Assembly (NCBI GenBank): GCA_043812055.1
Contig: JBDRMN010000022.1
Coordinates: 1-11,970 of the forward strand
Direction of reading: 5' to 3'
Source: JBDRMN01 sp043812055
Lineage (GTDB): Bacteria; Patescibacteriota; Gracilibacteria; JAHISY01
Length of the DNA: 11,970 nucleotides
The translations under genes were made by a program, and so were the position numbers. Below the pieces are notes generated by a model that was not told the origin of the DNA, ran no database searches, and saw only the letters and a list, made by a program, of their open reading frames with translations. Positions 1-5,092 of the stretch are shown here, piece by piece (the first letter of the stretch is position 1; each line of letters starts with the position of its first letter).

Positions 1-110
1 TTGAGATAGGCAAAAACTCCCGCATTGAAAATTTTACGGCGGTACTTCGCTGTAAGGATGATGTGGAAATCACAGCGGTAGATGCAGTGGGCTTGGGTTT
101 TGAACTTCAT
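1..110 (-). CDS. tnpA: IS200/IS605 family transposase TnpA, N-terminal part (cut by window edge)
   Basis: From an ATG at 110-108 the minus strand reads 36 codons without a stop to the window edge. The peptide contains HCIYRCDFHIILTAKYRRKI, which matches the opening of Y1-type (HUH) transposases of the IS200/IS605 family, where a conserved H/Y-rich stretch of the form 'YHIVFTPKYRRK' forms the first beta strand. The catalytic HUH motif and tyrosine would lie beyond the edge and cannot be checked. TnpA makes single-strand cuts at hairpin ends and rejoins them. The start codon sits in a hairpin (101-120), as expected for a poorly translated transposase. Whether the gene is intact is unknown; family members are usually about 130-150 residues. 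Confidence in the family is good, resting on this short N-terminal match. Confidence 0.75.
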   Translation of the reverse strand, partial: MKFKTQAHCIYRCDFHIILTAKYRRKIFNAGVFAYL

Positions 111-120
111 GGGAAGTTCA
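101..120 (-). promoter_or_regulatory. Hairpin sequestering the tnpA start codon
   Basis: TGAACTTC (101-108) and GAAGTTCA (113-120) form a perfect 8-bp stem with a 4-base loop. In the minus-strand transcript the ATG lies at the loop/stem junction (110-108), so the fold would hide the start. IS200 tnpA is known to be repressed by structure in its 5' leader, so a translational-control role is plausible here. The stem is seen directly; the role is inferred. Confidence 0.45.
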
Positions 121-150
121 GTTTAACGCAAGATTTTGGAATACCTACAT

Positions 151-172
151 CTCCGGGTCAGTAGACCCGGAG
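151..172. repeat. Perfect 9-bp inverted repeat, probable IS left-end hairpin
   Basis: CTCCGGGTC (151-159), loop AGTA, GACCCGGAG (164-172): a GC-rich stem without mismatch between the tnpA leader and the stop of the 171-residue gene. Position and shape fit the subterminal hairpin bound by TnpA. Neither strand has a good T-tract after it, so it is less convincing as an intrinsic terminator, though it could stall transcription of the minus-strand pair. Confidence 0.6.
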
Positions 173-175
173 GGT

Positions 176-691
176 TTAGTAAGGTATGCCTAAAGCTTTT
201 TTGTAGGCTTCTACAAGATCTTTTATTCTGTCTTTTCCTCTTCCGCCTCGGCGATCAACTCTCCGGTTTACTCGATATTCATCAACCTTAACACCCTTTT
301 CTTTGGCTTCTTTTCTCAGGCTTTTTAGTTCAAGCTGAAGACTCACGGTTTTCTTTCCTGTTTCAAAATCCTTCGTTAAGCCGCCTCTTTGCATTGATTT
401 GGCACTCTCGGCTATTTCTTTCAAAGCAGTGTTTAACTTATCCCGGGAAACACCATCACCCTGCGGGGCCAGCGATTCAATCCCGGCTGCAAGGTCGTTT
501 ATTGCTTCAGCCGAAAGCCGATCGACTTCTGCTTTGATTTTTTCCAAGAGTTCTAAAGTGCGATCATCCGCGTAAGCCTCGAAAGGATGAAAATCTAACT
601 GATTAAAATCATAGACAGCCTGCTGGAAAACATCCGCTGCTTTCTCAAGGTTTTGTTTTGCTACTTCTCTGGTTTCAGGGGCTTCACTCAT
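176..691 (-). CDS. Unrecognised helical protein, 171 aa, possibly truncated by IS insertion
   Basis: I do not recognise this protein. It is highly charged and mostly predicted helical, with heptad-like stretches around residues 45-70 and 115-135. A basic patch near residues 140-155 (RRVDRRGGRGKDR) precedes a short C-terminal helix. There is no signal peptide or membrane segment, so it is probably cytoplasmic; the basic patch could bind nucleic acid, but that is a guess. ATG at 691; the upstream 99-aa gene ends 11 bases before it, so the two are very likely cotranscribed. The last codons read Gly-Ile-Pro-Tyr-stop, and the TTAC that could be the IS target includes the Tyr codon. The TAA may therefore be supplied by the inserted element, in which case the native C-terminus is missing. 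Confidence 0.7.
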   Translation of the reverse strand: MSEAPETREVAKQNLEKAADVFQQAVYDFNQLDFHPFEAYADDRTLELLEKIKAEVDRLSAEAINDLAAGIESLAPQGDGVSRDKLNTALKEIAESAKSMQRGGLTKDFETGKKTVSLQLELKSLRKEAKEKGVKVDEYRVNRRVDRRGGRGKDRIKDLVEAYKKALGIPY

Positions 692-702
692 TCTTTTGAA
701 AG

Positions 703-1002
703 TTAGGATTTTTGAATCTGGGTTTCCAGCAAGGAAATATTTTTTGATTCGGAAGTTTCGTTGGCTTTTTCTTTTTCCTGATTAATTCCCGATTTTACTT
801 CACGCACCCCGTTTTTACGGATTGAGGTCAGTCTCTGTTGGGTCTTTGAAATCAGCTCGATCGCTTCACCCATCCTGTTTTCCGGCACGTTCAAAACAGC
901 TTTGTGCAGCTGCCCACGCTGTCCATCATCTACACCCCTCATCTGGGCAACCATCGAAAGTGCCGTCTCGTGAGTGTTTGTGGAATTTATTTTTGTATCC
1001 AT
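703..1002 (-). CDS. Unrecognised small charged protein, 99 aa
   Basis: A short hydrophilic protein with no membrane segment, signal peptide or cysteine, and no family that I recognise. The central region (about residues 13-62) looks helical; the C-terminal third is rich in Lys, Glu, Ser and Asn and probably disordered. It is the first gene of a two-gene minus-strand unit with the 171-aa gene. A good sigma70-like promoter lies just upstream, giving a leader of about 14 bases. ATG at 1002-1000; upstream there is only a weak GAG-like purine run. The clean promoter and tight spacing argue that it is a real gene even though its function is unknown. The plus-strand reading frame across this region is a shadow. 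Confidence 0.65.
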   Translation of the reverse strand: MDTKINSTNTHETALSMVAQMRGVDDGQRGQLHKAVLNVPENRMGEAIELISKTQQRLTSIRKNGVREVKSGINQEKEKANETSESKNISLLETQIQKS

Positions 1003-1015
1003 TTTTCGTAATTCT

Positions 1016-1032
1016 CTGCTATATTATAGCAG
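1016..1032. repeat. 17-bp palindrome over the -10 box (candidate operator)
   Basis: CTGCTATA, one central T, TATAGCAG: perfect 8-bp half-sites spanning the -10 hexamer and the predicted start site of the minus-strand pair. Dyads at this position are typical of repressor operators. Part of the symmetry could be incidental because TATA-rich DNA is self-complementary, but the CTGC/GCAG flanks are not explained by that. Confidence 0.4.
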
Positions 1033-1051
1033 ATTTTTACATATTTTGCAA
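1023..1051 (-). promoter_or_regulatory. Sigma70-like promoter for the minus-strand gene pair
   Basis: On the minus strand, TTGCAA (1051-1046) is followed after exactly 17 bases by TATAAT (1028-1023), a perfect -10 hexamer. The start of transcription would be near 1016, about 14 bases before the ATG at 1002. This is the best sigma70 match in the window. Confidence 0.65.
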
Positions 1052-1114
1052 TTCTCCATCTTTGCTAAATCAGGACTTACCTGACTTAACCCCTATCGAG
1101 AAGCACCTTTTCTT

Positions 1115-1123
1115 TGCTAAAAT
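1115..1123 (+). promoter_or_regulatory. Extended -10 element upstream of ilvN
   Basis: TGCTAAAAT is an extended -10 (TGn plus TAAAAT). No convincing -35 lies 16-18 bases upstream. The same nonamer occurs on the minus strand ahead of the NIF3 gene (5011-5003) and the pilin operon (10703-10695), which supports a promoter role. The predicted start near 1130 leaves a leader of about 37 bases before the ilvN ATG at 1167, containing the GTTCCATG repeat. Confidence 0.45.
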
Positions 1124-1130
1124 GACCCTC

Positions 1131-1169
1131 GTTGTTCCATGTTGTGTGTTATGTGTTCCATGTTCCATG
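1131..1169 (+). repeat. GTTCCATG word repeat reaching into the ilvN start
   Basis: The leader has three GTTCCATG copies separated by GT-rich filler; the last copy supplies the ilvN start codon. Bases 1153-1169 match, in inverted orientation, 16 of 17 bases at 10737-10753 in the ychF leader, over 9 kb away. Confidence 0.6.
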
Positions 1170-1640
1170 AATAAAACCCGCACCCTCACCGCTCTCGTCG
1201 AGAACAAAGCTGGCGTGCTGAATCGCGTTGCCAGTCTCTTTCGTCGGAGAAGGTTTAATATCGAGAGTCTCACAGTCGGACACTCGGAAAAAAAAGGGCT
1301 TTCCCGCATGACCATCGTGGTGGATGAAAAAACTAACGTCGACCAGGTTTTTCGGCAGATGTACAAGATCGTCGAAGTAATCAAGATTAAAAAACTGGAT
1401 GAAGCGCATGCAATCATCCGGGATTTGGCGCTCGTCCGGGTAAAAGTGAGTCCTCGAACGAAAGCGAAATTGATGAAGGCAGTCAAACTTTTTCGTGCCA
1501 AAATCGTAAGTAAGAAGCCTAATGAATACACGATCGAGATTGTCGGAGCACCCGAAAAAATCGACGGTTTTCTCGCGCTGGTGAAGGATTTTGGTGTGCT
1601 GGAAGTTTCCCGGACCGGTGTAACAGCCGTCAGCGACTGA
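1167..1640 (+). CDS. ilvN: Acetolactate synthase small (regulatory) subunit
   Basis: IlvN/IlvH binds the catalytic subunit IlvB in the cytoplasm, stimulates it and confers valine feedback inhibition at the first common step of valine, leucine and isoleucine synthesis. The N-terminal ACT domain (about residues 4-78) has the signatures LVENKAGVLNRVASLF and NIESLTVG; the C-terminal ALS_ss_C domain (about 85-155) contains LFRAKIV and the final SRTG. Asn13, Gly16 and Asn31 align with E. coli IlvH Asn11, Gly14 and Asn29, the valine-site residues, so feedback control should be retained. At 157 residues the length is normal. I chose the ATG at 1167 because homology begins there; the frame stays open far upstream but that part is not IlvN-like. 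The start codon lies inside a GTTCCATG word repeat, with no Shine-Dalgarno. Oddly, no ilvB precedes it. Confidence 0.95.
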   Translation: MNKTRTLTALVENKAGVLNRVASLFRRRRFNIESLTVGHSEKKGLSRMTIVVDEKTNVDQVFRQMYKIVEVIKIKKLDEAHAIIRDLALVRVKVSPRTKAKLMKAVKLFRAKIVSKKPNEYTIEIVGAPEKIDGFLALVKDFGVLEVSRTGVTAVSD

Positions 1641-1693
1641 TTTGTAATGCACTCACGATAGACTAAACTGACTTCACTTAACCATGTTTTAAA

Positions 1694-2797
1694 ATGAAAA
1701 AGTTTCTGCTTGTGGTCCTCTTAATCATCCTGACCGGCGGCGCTTATGTCGCCAAGGCGGCTTTCCTCGATAAACCCGCCGACCCCCAGGCCTTCGTTCG
1801 GAATGCTTTTGCCAATTCTTTCGATGTCCAATCTGCAGGCTTTGCGAGCAAAATCACTGCCGACGTAAAAGATGTCGCCGGGTTCAACGGCAAACTCACT
1901 CTCGATTTTTCCGGGAAGATCGCTAACGCCATGAATTACCTCCCTGATCTCGATTATCTGATTAATCTCAATGCCAGTGGATCGGGGATGGGTCAGAGCG
2001 GATCAATCTCCACCAGTGGTAATCTGCGCATTTTGGATGAGGTATTCTACGGCATGTTCAGCAAACTCGAGGTCACGGGAATCCCAGCCGAGCAGCTCAT
2101 GTTCGTCAACATGGCCAAAACTTTCGAAAACAGTTGGTACGCCGTCTCCTTCAAAAAACTAAGAGAAATCAATTCCGAGATAGATGAGCTTTTCAGTCAG
2201 CAAAAAATCGCCCAAGAAGAAATGAGAACTAGTCTAAAAAACTTCTTTTCCACTCAGGATTTCTTCCAAGTGCGCAGCCTTCCCATCAGTCTCGGCAGCA
2301 TTCAGCAAGTGGTCGTGACACCCGACGTGGATGTCCTGACCTCCACTGATTTCCTGGATGAGCTCGAAAGAATCTTTTCCGCACAATTGCAACTCCCCGA
2401 AGGTGCCGATAATCCTTTCGAAATTTCGGAAGAGGATAAGGCGGAGTTACAAGTTACTTTACGCAAGATTTTCGAGCAGGTCCGCCCAAACATGACGATG
2501 AGAATCGGCAAAAAGGACGGGATTCTCTACGGCTACGATCTCAATCTGGATCTCGATCTAGCGAAGATCGAGGTTGCCGGGCTAACCGAAGGTTCAATCA
2601 CTATCGCTATGAGCGCCCAAAATCAGAACATCAATGAGCCGCAAGCGATTACGGTACCGGCAGATTTTACGGAAATCGACCCTCTGCAATTCATGCCCAC
2701 TCCGGAGCTTACGGAAGAGGAAGAGGCTGTCTTGCTCGAGCTAGACGCAGCACTGCTTGAAGAAACCGAAGACGATAGTGCCGTCGCCCGCCCTTAA
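1694..2797 (+). CDS. Exported protein, possibly LolA/LppX-like fold, 367 aa
   Basis: I do not recognise a named family. Residues 4-20 are a hydrophobic segment after MKK, followed by Ala20-Lys21-Ala22, a good AxA signal peptidase I site, so the protein is probably exported; an uncleaved N-terminal anchor is the alternative. The mature part opens with 'FVRNAFANSFDVQSAGF' and has alternating beta-like stretches. It contains 'MRIGKKDGILYGYDLNLDLDL' like segments and then NEPQAITVPADFTEI, a pattern seen in LolA, LppX and LprG-type lipid-binding folds, though the resemblance is only suggestive. The last 35 or so residues are strongly acidic and probably disordered. There is no lipobox cysteine. 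The gene lies 53 bases after ilvN and 44 before ilvC, on the same strand, so all three may be cotranscribed, but a role in amino acid synthesis is not implied. A 3-codon ATG-TTT-TAA precedes the real ATG. Confidence 0.8.
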   Translation: MKKFLLVVLLIILTGGAYVAKAAFLDKPADPQAFVRNAFANSFDVQSAGFASKITADVKDVAGFNGKLTLDFSGKIANAMNYLPDLDYLINLNASGSGMGQSGSISTSGNLRILDEVFYGMFSKLEVTGIPAEQLMFVNMAKTFENSWYAVSFKKLREINSEIDELFSQQKIAQEEMRTSLKNFFSTQDFFQVRSLPISLGSIQQVVVTPDVDVLTSTDFLDELERIFSAQLQLPEGADNPFEISEEDKAELQVTLRKIFEQVRPNMTMRIGKKDGILYGYDLNLDLDLAKIEVAGLTEGSITIAMSAQNQNINEPQAITVPADFTEIDPLQFMPTPELTEEEEAVLLELDAALLEETEDDSAVARP

Positions 2798-2817
2798 TAG
2801 TGGAACGATTTTTATAG

Positions 2818-2838
2818 TCCTTATTCCTTAATCCTTGT
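2818..2838 (+). repeat. CCTTA-type word repeat in the ilvC leader
   Basis: The bases before the ilvC ATG run as near-repeats of TCCTTA/ATCCTT. TCCTTAATCCT (2825-2835) occurs inverted as AGGATTAAGGA at 10789-10799 in the ychF leader. There is no ribosome binding site. Confidence 0.4.
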
Positions 2839-2841
2839 TTC

Positions 2842-3825
2842 ATGAAGCTCTATCATGATCGAGACGCCGACACTCGCATTCTCAAAAATAAAACTGTCGC
2901 CGTAATCGGCTACGGTGCCCAGGGCCGCGCGCAGGCGCAGATGCTCCACGACTCGAAAGTAAAAGTAATCGTGGGTGTACGCGTGAGCGGTCCGAGTGCT
3001 CAGCTCGCGAAAAAAGACGGGCTGAAAGTTATGAGCATCCCTGAAGCTGCCAGGGCGGGAGACATCATCCACATCCTTATCCCCGATGAAGTACAAAAAG
3101 AAGTTTACGCGAAAGAAATTAAGCAGCATGTCACCCCGGAAAAAACCCTGGCTTTCTCTCACGGTTTTGCGATTGTATTCAAAAGAATTGTTCCGCCGAA
3201 AGACGTAAATGTCATCATGGTCGCGCCGAAGTGTCCGGGGACCGAAGAACGCAAATGTTATCTCGCAGGTTTCGGGGTTCCTGCCCTCATCTGCGTACAC
3301 CAGAACCCAACCGGTGAGGCGAAGAAGATCGCGCTGGCTATGGCCAAGGCCATGTTCTTTACCAAAGCAGGAGTACTCGAAGGAACATTTAAACAAGAGA
3401 CTTATGAAGACCTCTTCGGTGAACAAACCGTGCTCTGCGGCGGCTTGGCTGAGCTGATCAAGTCCGGTTTCGAAACTTTGGTTGAAGCCGGTTACCCACC
3501 CGAGCTTGCCTACTTCGAGTGCCTGCACGAGACGAAGTTAATCGTCGATCTGATCTACGAAGGCGGAATCGGCCGCATGTACGACGTCGTGAGTAATACG
3601 GCTGAATTTGGTGGGCGAACTATCGGTCCAAAGATTATCGACAAGTCCGTGAAAAGACGGATGAAAGCAGCCCTTAAAGATGTGGAATCCGGCAAATTTG
3701 CCCGGATCTGGATGCGGGAATACGCGAGTGGTATGAAAAAGATGAAGAAACTGCGTGCCGAAGAACGTCGGCATCCGATCGAAGTAGTGGGTGCGAAAAT
3801 CCGGAAGTTGTTTGAGAAGAAGTAA
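2842..3825 (+). CDS. ilvC: Ketol-acid reductoisomerase
   Basis: Converts 2-acetolactate (or 2-aceto-2-hydroxybutyrate) to the dihydroxy acid using NAD(P)H and Mg2+, the second step of valine/isoleucine synthesis. The N-terminal Rossmann domain has GYGAQG (residues 23-28), SHGF (His107) and Lys130. The C-terminal knotted helical domain has the metal and substrate ligands Asp190 and Glu194 (EDLFGEQ), Glu226 and Glu230 (ECLHE), and Ser251 (VSNTAEFG). All key residues are present. At 327 residues it is class I (single knotted domain). Unusually it carries PKCPGTE (129-135) and GAQG, which resemble long class II enzymes such as E. coli IlvC. The cofactor loop (RVSGPS, about 47-52) keeps one Ser at its end, favouring NADPH, but is atypical. 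The ATG has no Shine-Dalgarno; the leader is CCTTA-rich. Confidence 0.97.
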   Translation: MKLYHDRDADTRILKNKTVAVIGYGAQGRAQAQMLHDSKVKVIVGVRVSGPSAQLAKKDGLKVMSIPEAARAGDIIHILIPDEVQKEVYAKEIKQHVTPEKTLAFSHGFAIVFKRIVPPKDVNVIMVAPKCPGTEERKCYLAGFGVPALICVHQNPTGEAKKIALAMAKAMFFTKAGVLEGTFKQETYEDLFGEQTVLCGGLAELIKSGFETLVEAGYPPELAYFECLHETKLIVDLIYEGGIGRMYDVVSNTAEFGGRTIGPKIIDKSVKRRMKAALKDVESGKFARIWMREYASGMKKMKKLRAEERRHPIEVVGAKIRKLFEKK

Positions 3826-3849
3826 ATTTCAAGACACCTTTTTTGCGGA

Positions 3850-3946
3850 ATCTCCCCCAACCCCCTCTTTACGAAAGAGGGGGCTTCGTGCTTTTAACCC
3901 CCTTTCGTAAAGGGGGTGCCCCGAGCGAAGGCGAGGGGCGGGGATT
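3850..3946. repeat. Composite palindromic repeat element after ilvC
   Basis: Three hairpins follow one another: CCCCCTCTTT/AAAGAGGGGG (3861-3883, 3-base loop, perfect); ACCCCCTTT/AAAGGGGGT (3897-3917, perfect); and GCCCC/GGGGC (3918-3939). The outer flanks AATCTCCCCC and GGGGATTT are also roughly complementary. Nested CCCCCTTT/AAAGGGGG palindromes like this look like a dispersed REP/MITE-like element. Lying between convergent genes, it may also end transcription, although T-tracts do not directly follow the stems. Confidence 0.65.
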
Positions 3947-4003
3947 TGGAACTAATATCCAAAAACTTACCGTGCCAAAACACACAGTCAGCTGCGCCAC
4001 ACC

Positions 4004-4026
4004 AAAAGACGCAAGACCTTGCGTCT
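4004..4026 (-). terminator. Intrinsic terminator-like hairpin after the NIF3 gene
   Basis: AGACGCAA (4007-4014), loop GACC, TTGCGTCT (4019-4026): a perfect 8-bp stem. On the minus strand, downstream of the NIF3 stop at 4039, the stem ends in T and is followed by TTT, giving a short U-run. A further TTGCGTCT at 4031-4038 runs up to that stop codon, so the left arm has two possible partners. The unit may itself be a dispersed palindrome. Confidence 0.5.
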
Positions 4027-4038
4027 CTACTTGCGTCT

Positions 4039-4995
4039 TTACGTTCGCTTAAATCTGGTAAATCCACCCAGCGGCAAAATCTTTACGCCTTTCTTTTCAA
4101 TTTCATCACAAAGCAGATTCATGCCAAGAGAATCAGAGGCAATGTGGCCGGCCACCACGACGTTGATGTGATGTTTTTCGGCCTCCTTTTGCGCTTCAGG
4201 TTTCATGTGCATCGCGATTTCCGTTCCTATCCCAGCCTGCTTCAGACTTTCGTAAACATCCGGACTGCCCGAAGTTCCACCCGTGAATCCGGTGACGGTG
4301 ACTTTGCCAGCTTTACTTTTTTTCGAACCCACGAAAGCCAGCGGAGCCACCCCTCGTTTGGCCGCGGTTTCGTATTCCGGCTCGCCGAGTAAAATGTCAA
4401 TGGCATCCCCTACCGTTCTCGGTTTCTTTTTCCCCATCAGCTTTTGAATATAACGATAAGCCATGTTGTCCGCGGCCGTATGCGCACAGAGATAAGGAAT
4501 TTTGAGTAGGCGGGCCAGATCAATGTTCTTTTCATGGTTAATCGGGTGAATAGCTCGATCTACCCGAGTCACCTCTTTGTCCATCAGTTTCTCGATCACA
4601 TTCGCCGGCACTCCGACTTCCTCATACATCTCCTCCTGCAGCTTCATCACGTCGGCCAGGCGCGCCAACGCAATCCCTTCCGGGTGGTGGGCAAAAGCCA
4701 GATCAATCTTCCCGCCGCTTTTGTTCAGCTCGTTGATAAGCAATAATTCGCTTGAATCGAGATCAATCCCGACCGCCATTTTCTTGATTTCCCGCGCAGA
4801 GTCGCCAAAGAGAATCCGCGTATCCGCGTACGGATTTTGCAGTCTCTCCGCATCAAAAAGCTCCTTTTTCTGTTTATCGAGCTTTTCGTAGGCTTTTTTT
4901 TCTTCGCTTAAAAAACGCTTTACCTCGATCATGGGTCGCGGGTCATTCTGCCTGCCCAGTCCTACCACGAGATCATAAATTGCTTGGAGCTTCAT
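4039..4995 (-). CDS. NIF3/DUF34-family putative metal-binding protein
   Basis: The family binds two divalent metals in a conserved pocket; its biochemical role is unsettled, and members have been annotated as GTP cyclohydrolase I type 2-like or as NGG1p-interacting factor 3. Visible signatures are AFAHHPEG (His103, His104), AHTAADNMA (His172, Asp176), the strand ending MHM (His263), and VVAGHIASDSLGMN (His284, Asp288). The last motif usually reads GHxxSE, so Asp replaces Glu. An N-terminal helical part (about residues 1-75) precedes the core and resembles an archaeal/CPR-type variant more than YbgI. At 318 residues it is longer than YbgI (about 250). The ATG at 4995 is preceded only 8 bases upstream by TAAAAT, so the message may be leaderless. 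The gene converges on ilvC and diverges from the Wzz-like gene. Confidence 0.8.
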   Translation of the reverse strand: MKLQAIYDLVVGLGRQNDPRPMIEVKRFLSEEKKAYEKLDKQKKELFDAERLQNPYADTRILFGDSAREIKKMAVGIDLDSSELLLINELNKSGGKIDLAFAHHPEGIALARLADVMKLQEEMYEEVGVPANVIEKLMDKEVTRVDRAIHPINHEKNIDLARLLKIPYLCAHTAADNMAYRYIQKLMGKKKPRTVGDAIDILLGEPEYETAAKRGVAPLAFVGSKKSKAGKVTVTGFTGGTSGSPDVYESLKQAGIGTEIAMHMKPEAQKEAEKHHINVVVAGHIASDSLGMNLLCDEIEKKGVKILPLGGFTRFKRT

Positions 4996-5002
4996 GACGT
5001 GT

Positions 5003-5011
5003 ATTTTAGCA
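5003..5011 (-). promoter_or_regulatory. Extended -10 element of the NIF3 gene
   Basis: Minus-strand TGCTAAAAT with the -10 hexamer at 5008-5003. Usual spacing puts the start of transcription at 4996-4997, one or two bases before the ATG at 4995, implying a leaderless mRNA. The -35 region is weak (TTTCTT at 17-bp spacing). Confidence 0.5.
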
Positions 5012-5092
5012 CAAAAATTGTGTTCAAGAAAGTGTCTCCTTTCGTTTCTAACCTTTTTTCGATAGACTTTTCTCCGCTTTAATTTTTACCAA

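Larger units (their letters stand above)
1..178 (-). mobile_element. IS200/IS605-type insertion sequence, left end (partial)
   Basis: The minus strand holds, in order, a strong hairpin (151-172), a short leader, and the start of a TnpA-like transposase gene running off the window edge. A subterminal hairpin ahead of tnpA is how IS200/IS605 elements begin; the family transposes as single strands and recognises these hairpins. Reading into the element on the minus strand, the bases just outside are TTAC (182-179), the same tetranucleotide IS608 uses as its target. If cleavage followed TTAC, the element would begin at 178. The exact boundary is inferred, not shown. Confidence 0.6.

Noticed and set aside
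3..164. Open plus-strand frame of 53 codons at the left edge, ending at 164.
   Set aside because: It has no recognisable similarity, and the opposite strand gives a clear TnpA N-terminus; the frame also runs through the IS hairpin. It is a shadow of the insertion sequence.
822..1166. Upstream extension of the ilvN frame.
   Set aside because: It overlaps the minus-strand 99-aa gene and its promoter and adds over 100 residues not found in IlvN; homology starts at the ATG at 1167.
1070..1652. Minus-strand frames opposite ilvN.
   Set aside because: Antisense to a clearly identified gene, with no family features.
1684..1692. ATG-TTT-TAA three-codon frame just before the exported-protein gene.
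   Set aside because: Too short to call a leader peptide; probably chance.
2821..3528. 235-codon minus-strand frame opposite ilvC.
   Set aside because: Fully antisense to ilvC, whose catalytic residues are all present; length reflects codon bias of the real gene.
3843..4392. Plus-strand frames across the repeats and the end of the NIF3 gene.
   Set aside because: They consist of palindromic repeat and NIF3 antisense sequence.
1656..5068. CGATAGACT shared at 1656-1664 and 5060-5068, upstream of the exported-protein and Wzz-like genes.
   Set aside because: Spacing to any -10-like box differs between the two sites, so a shared regulatory role is not supported by two copies.
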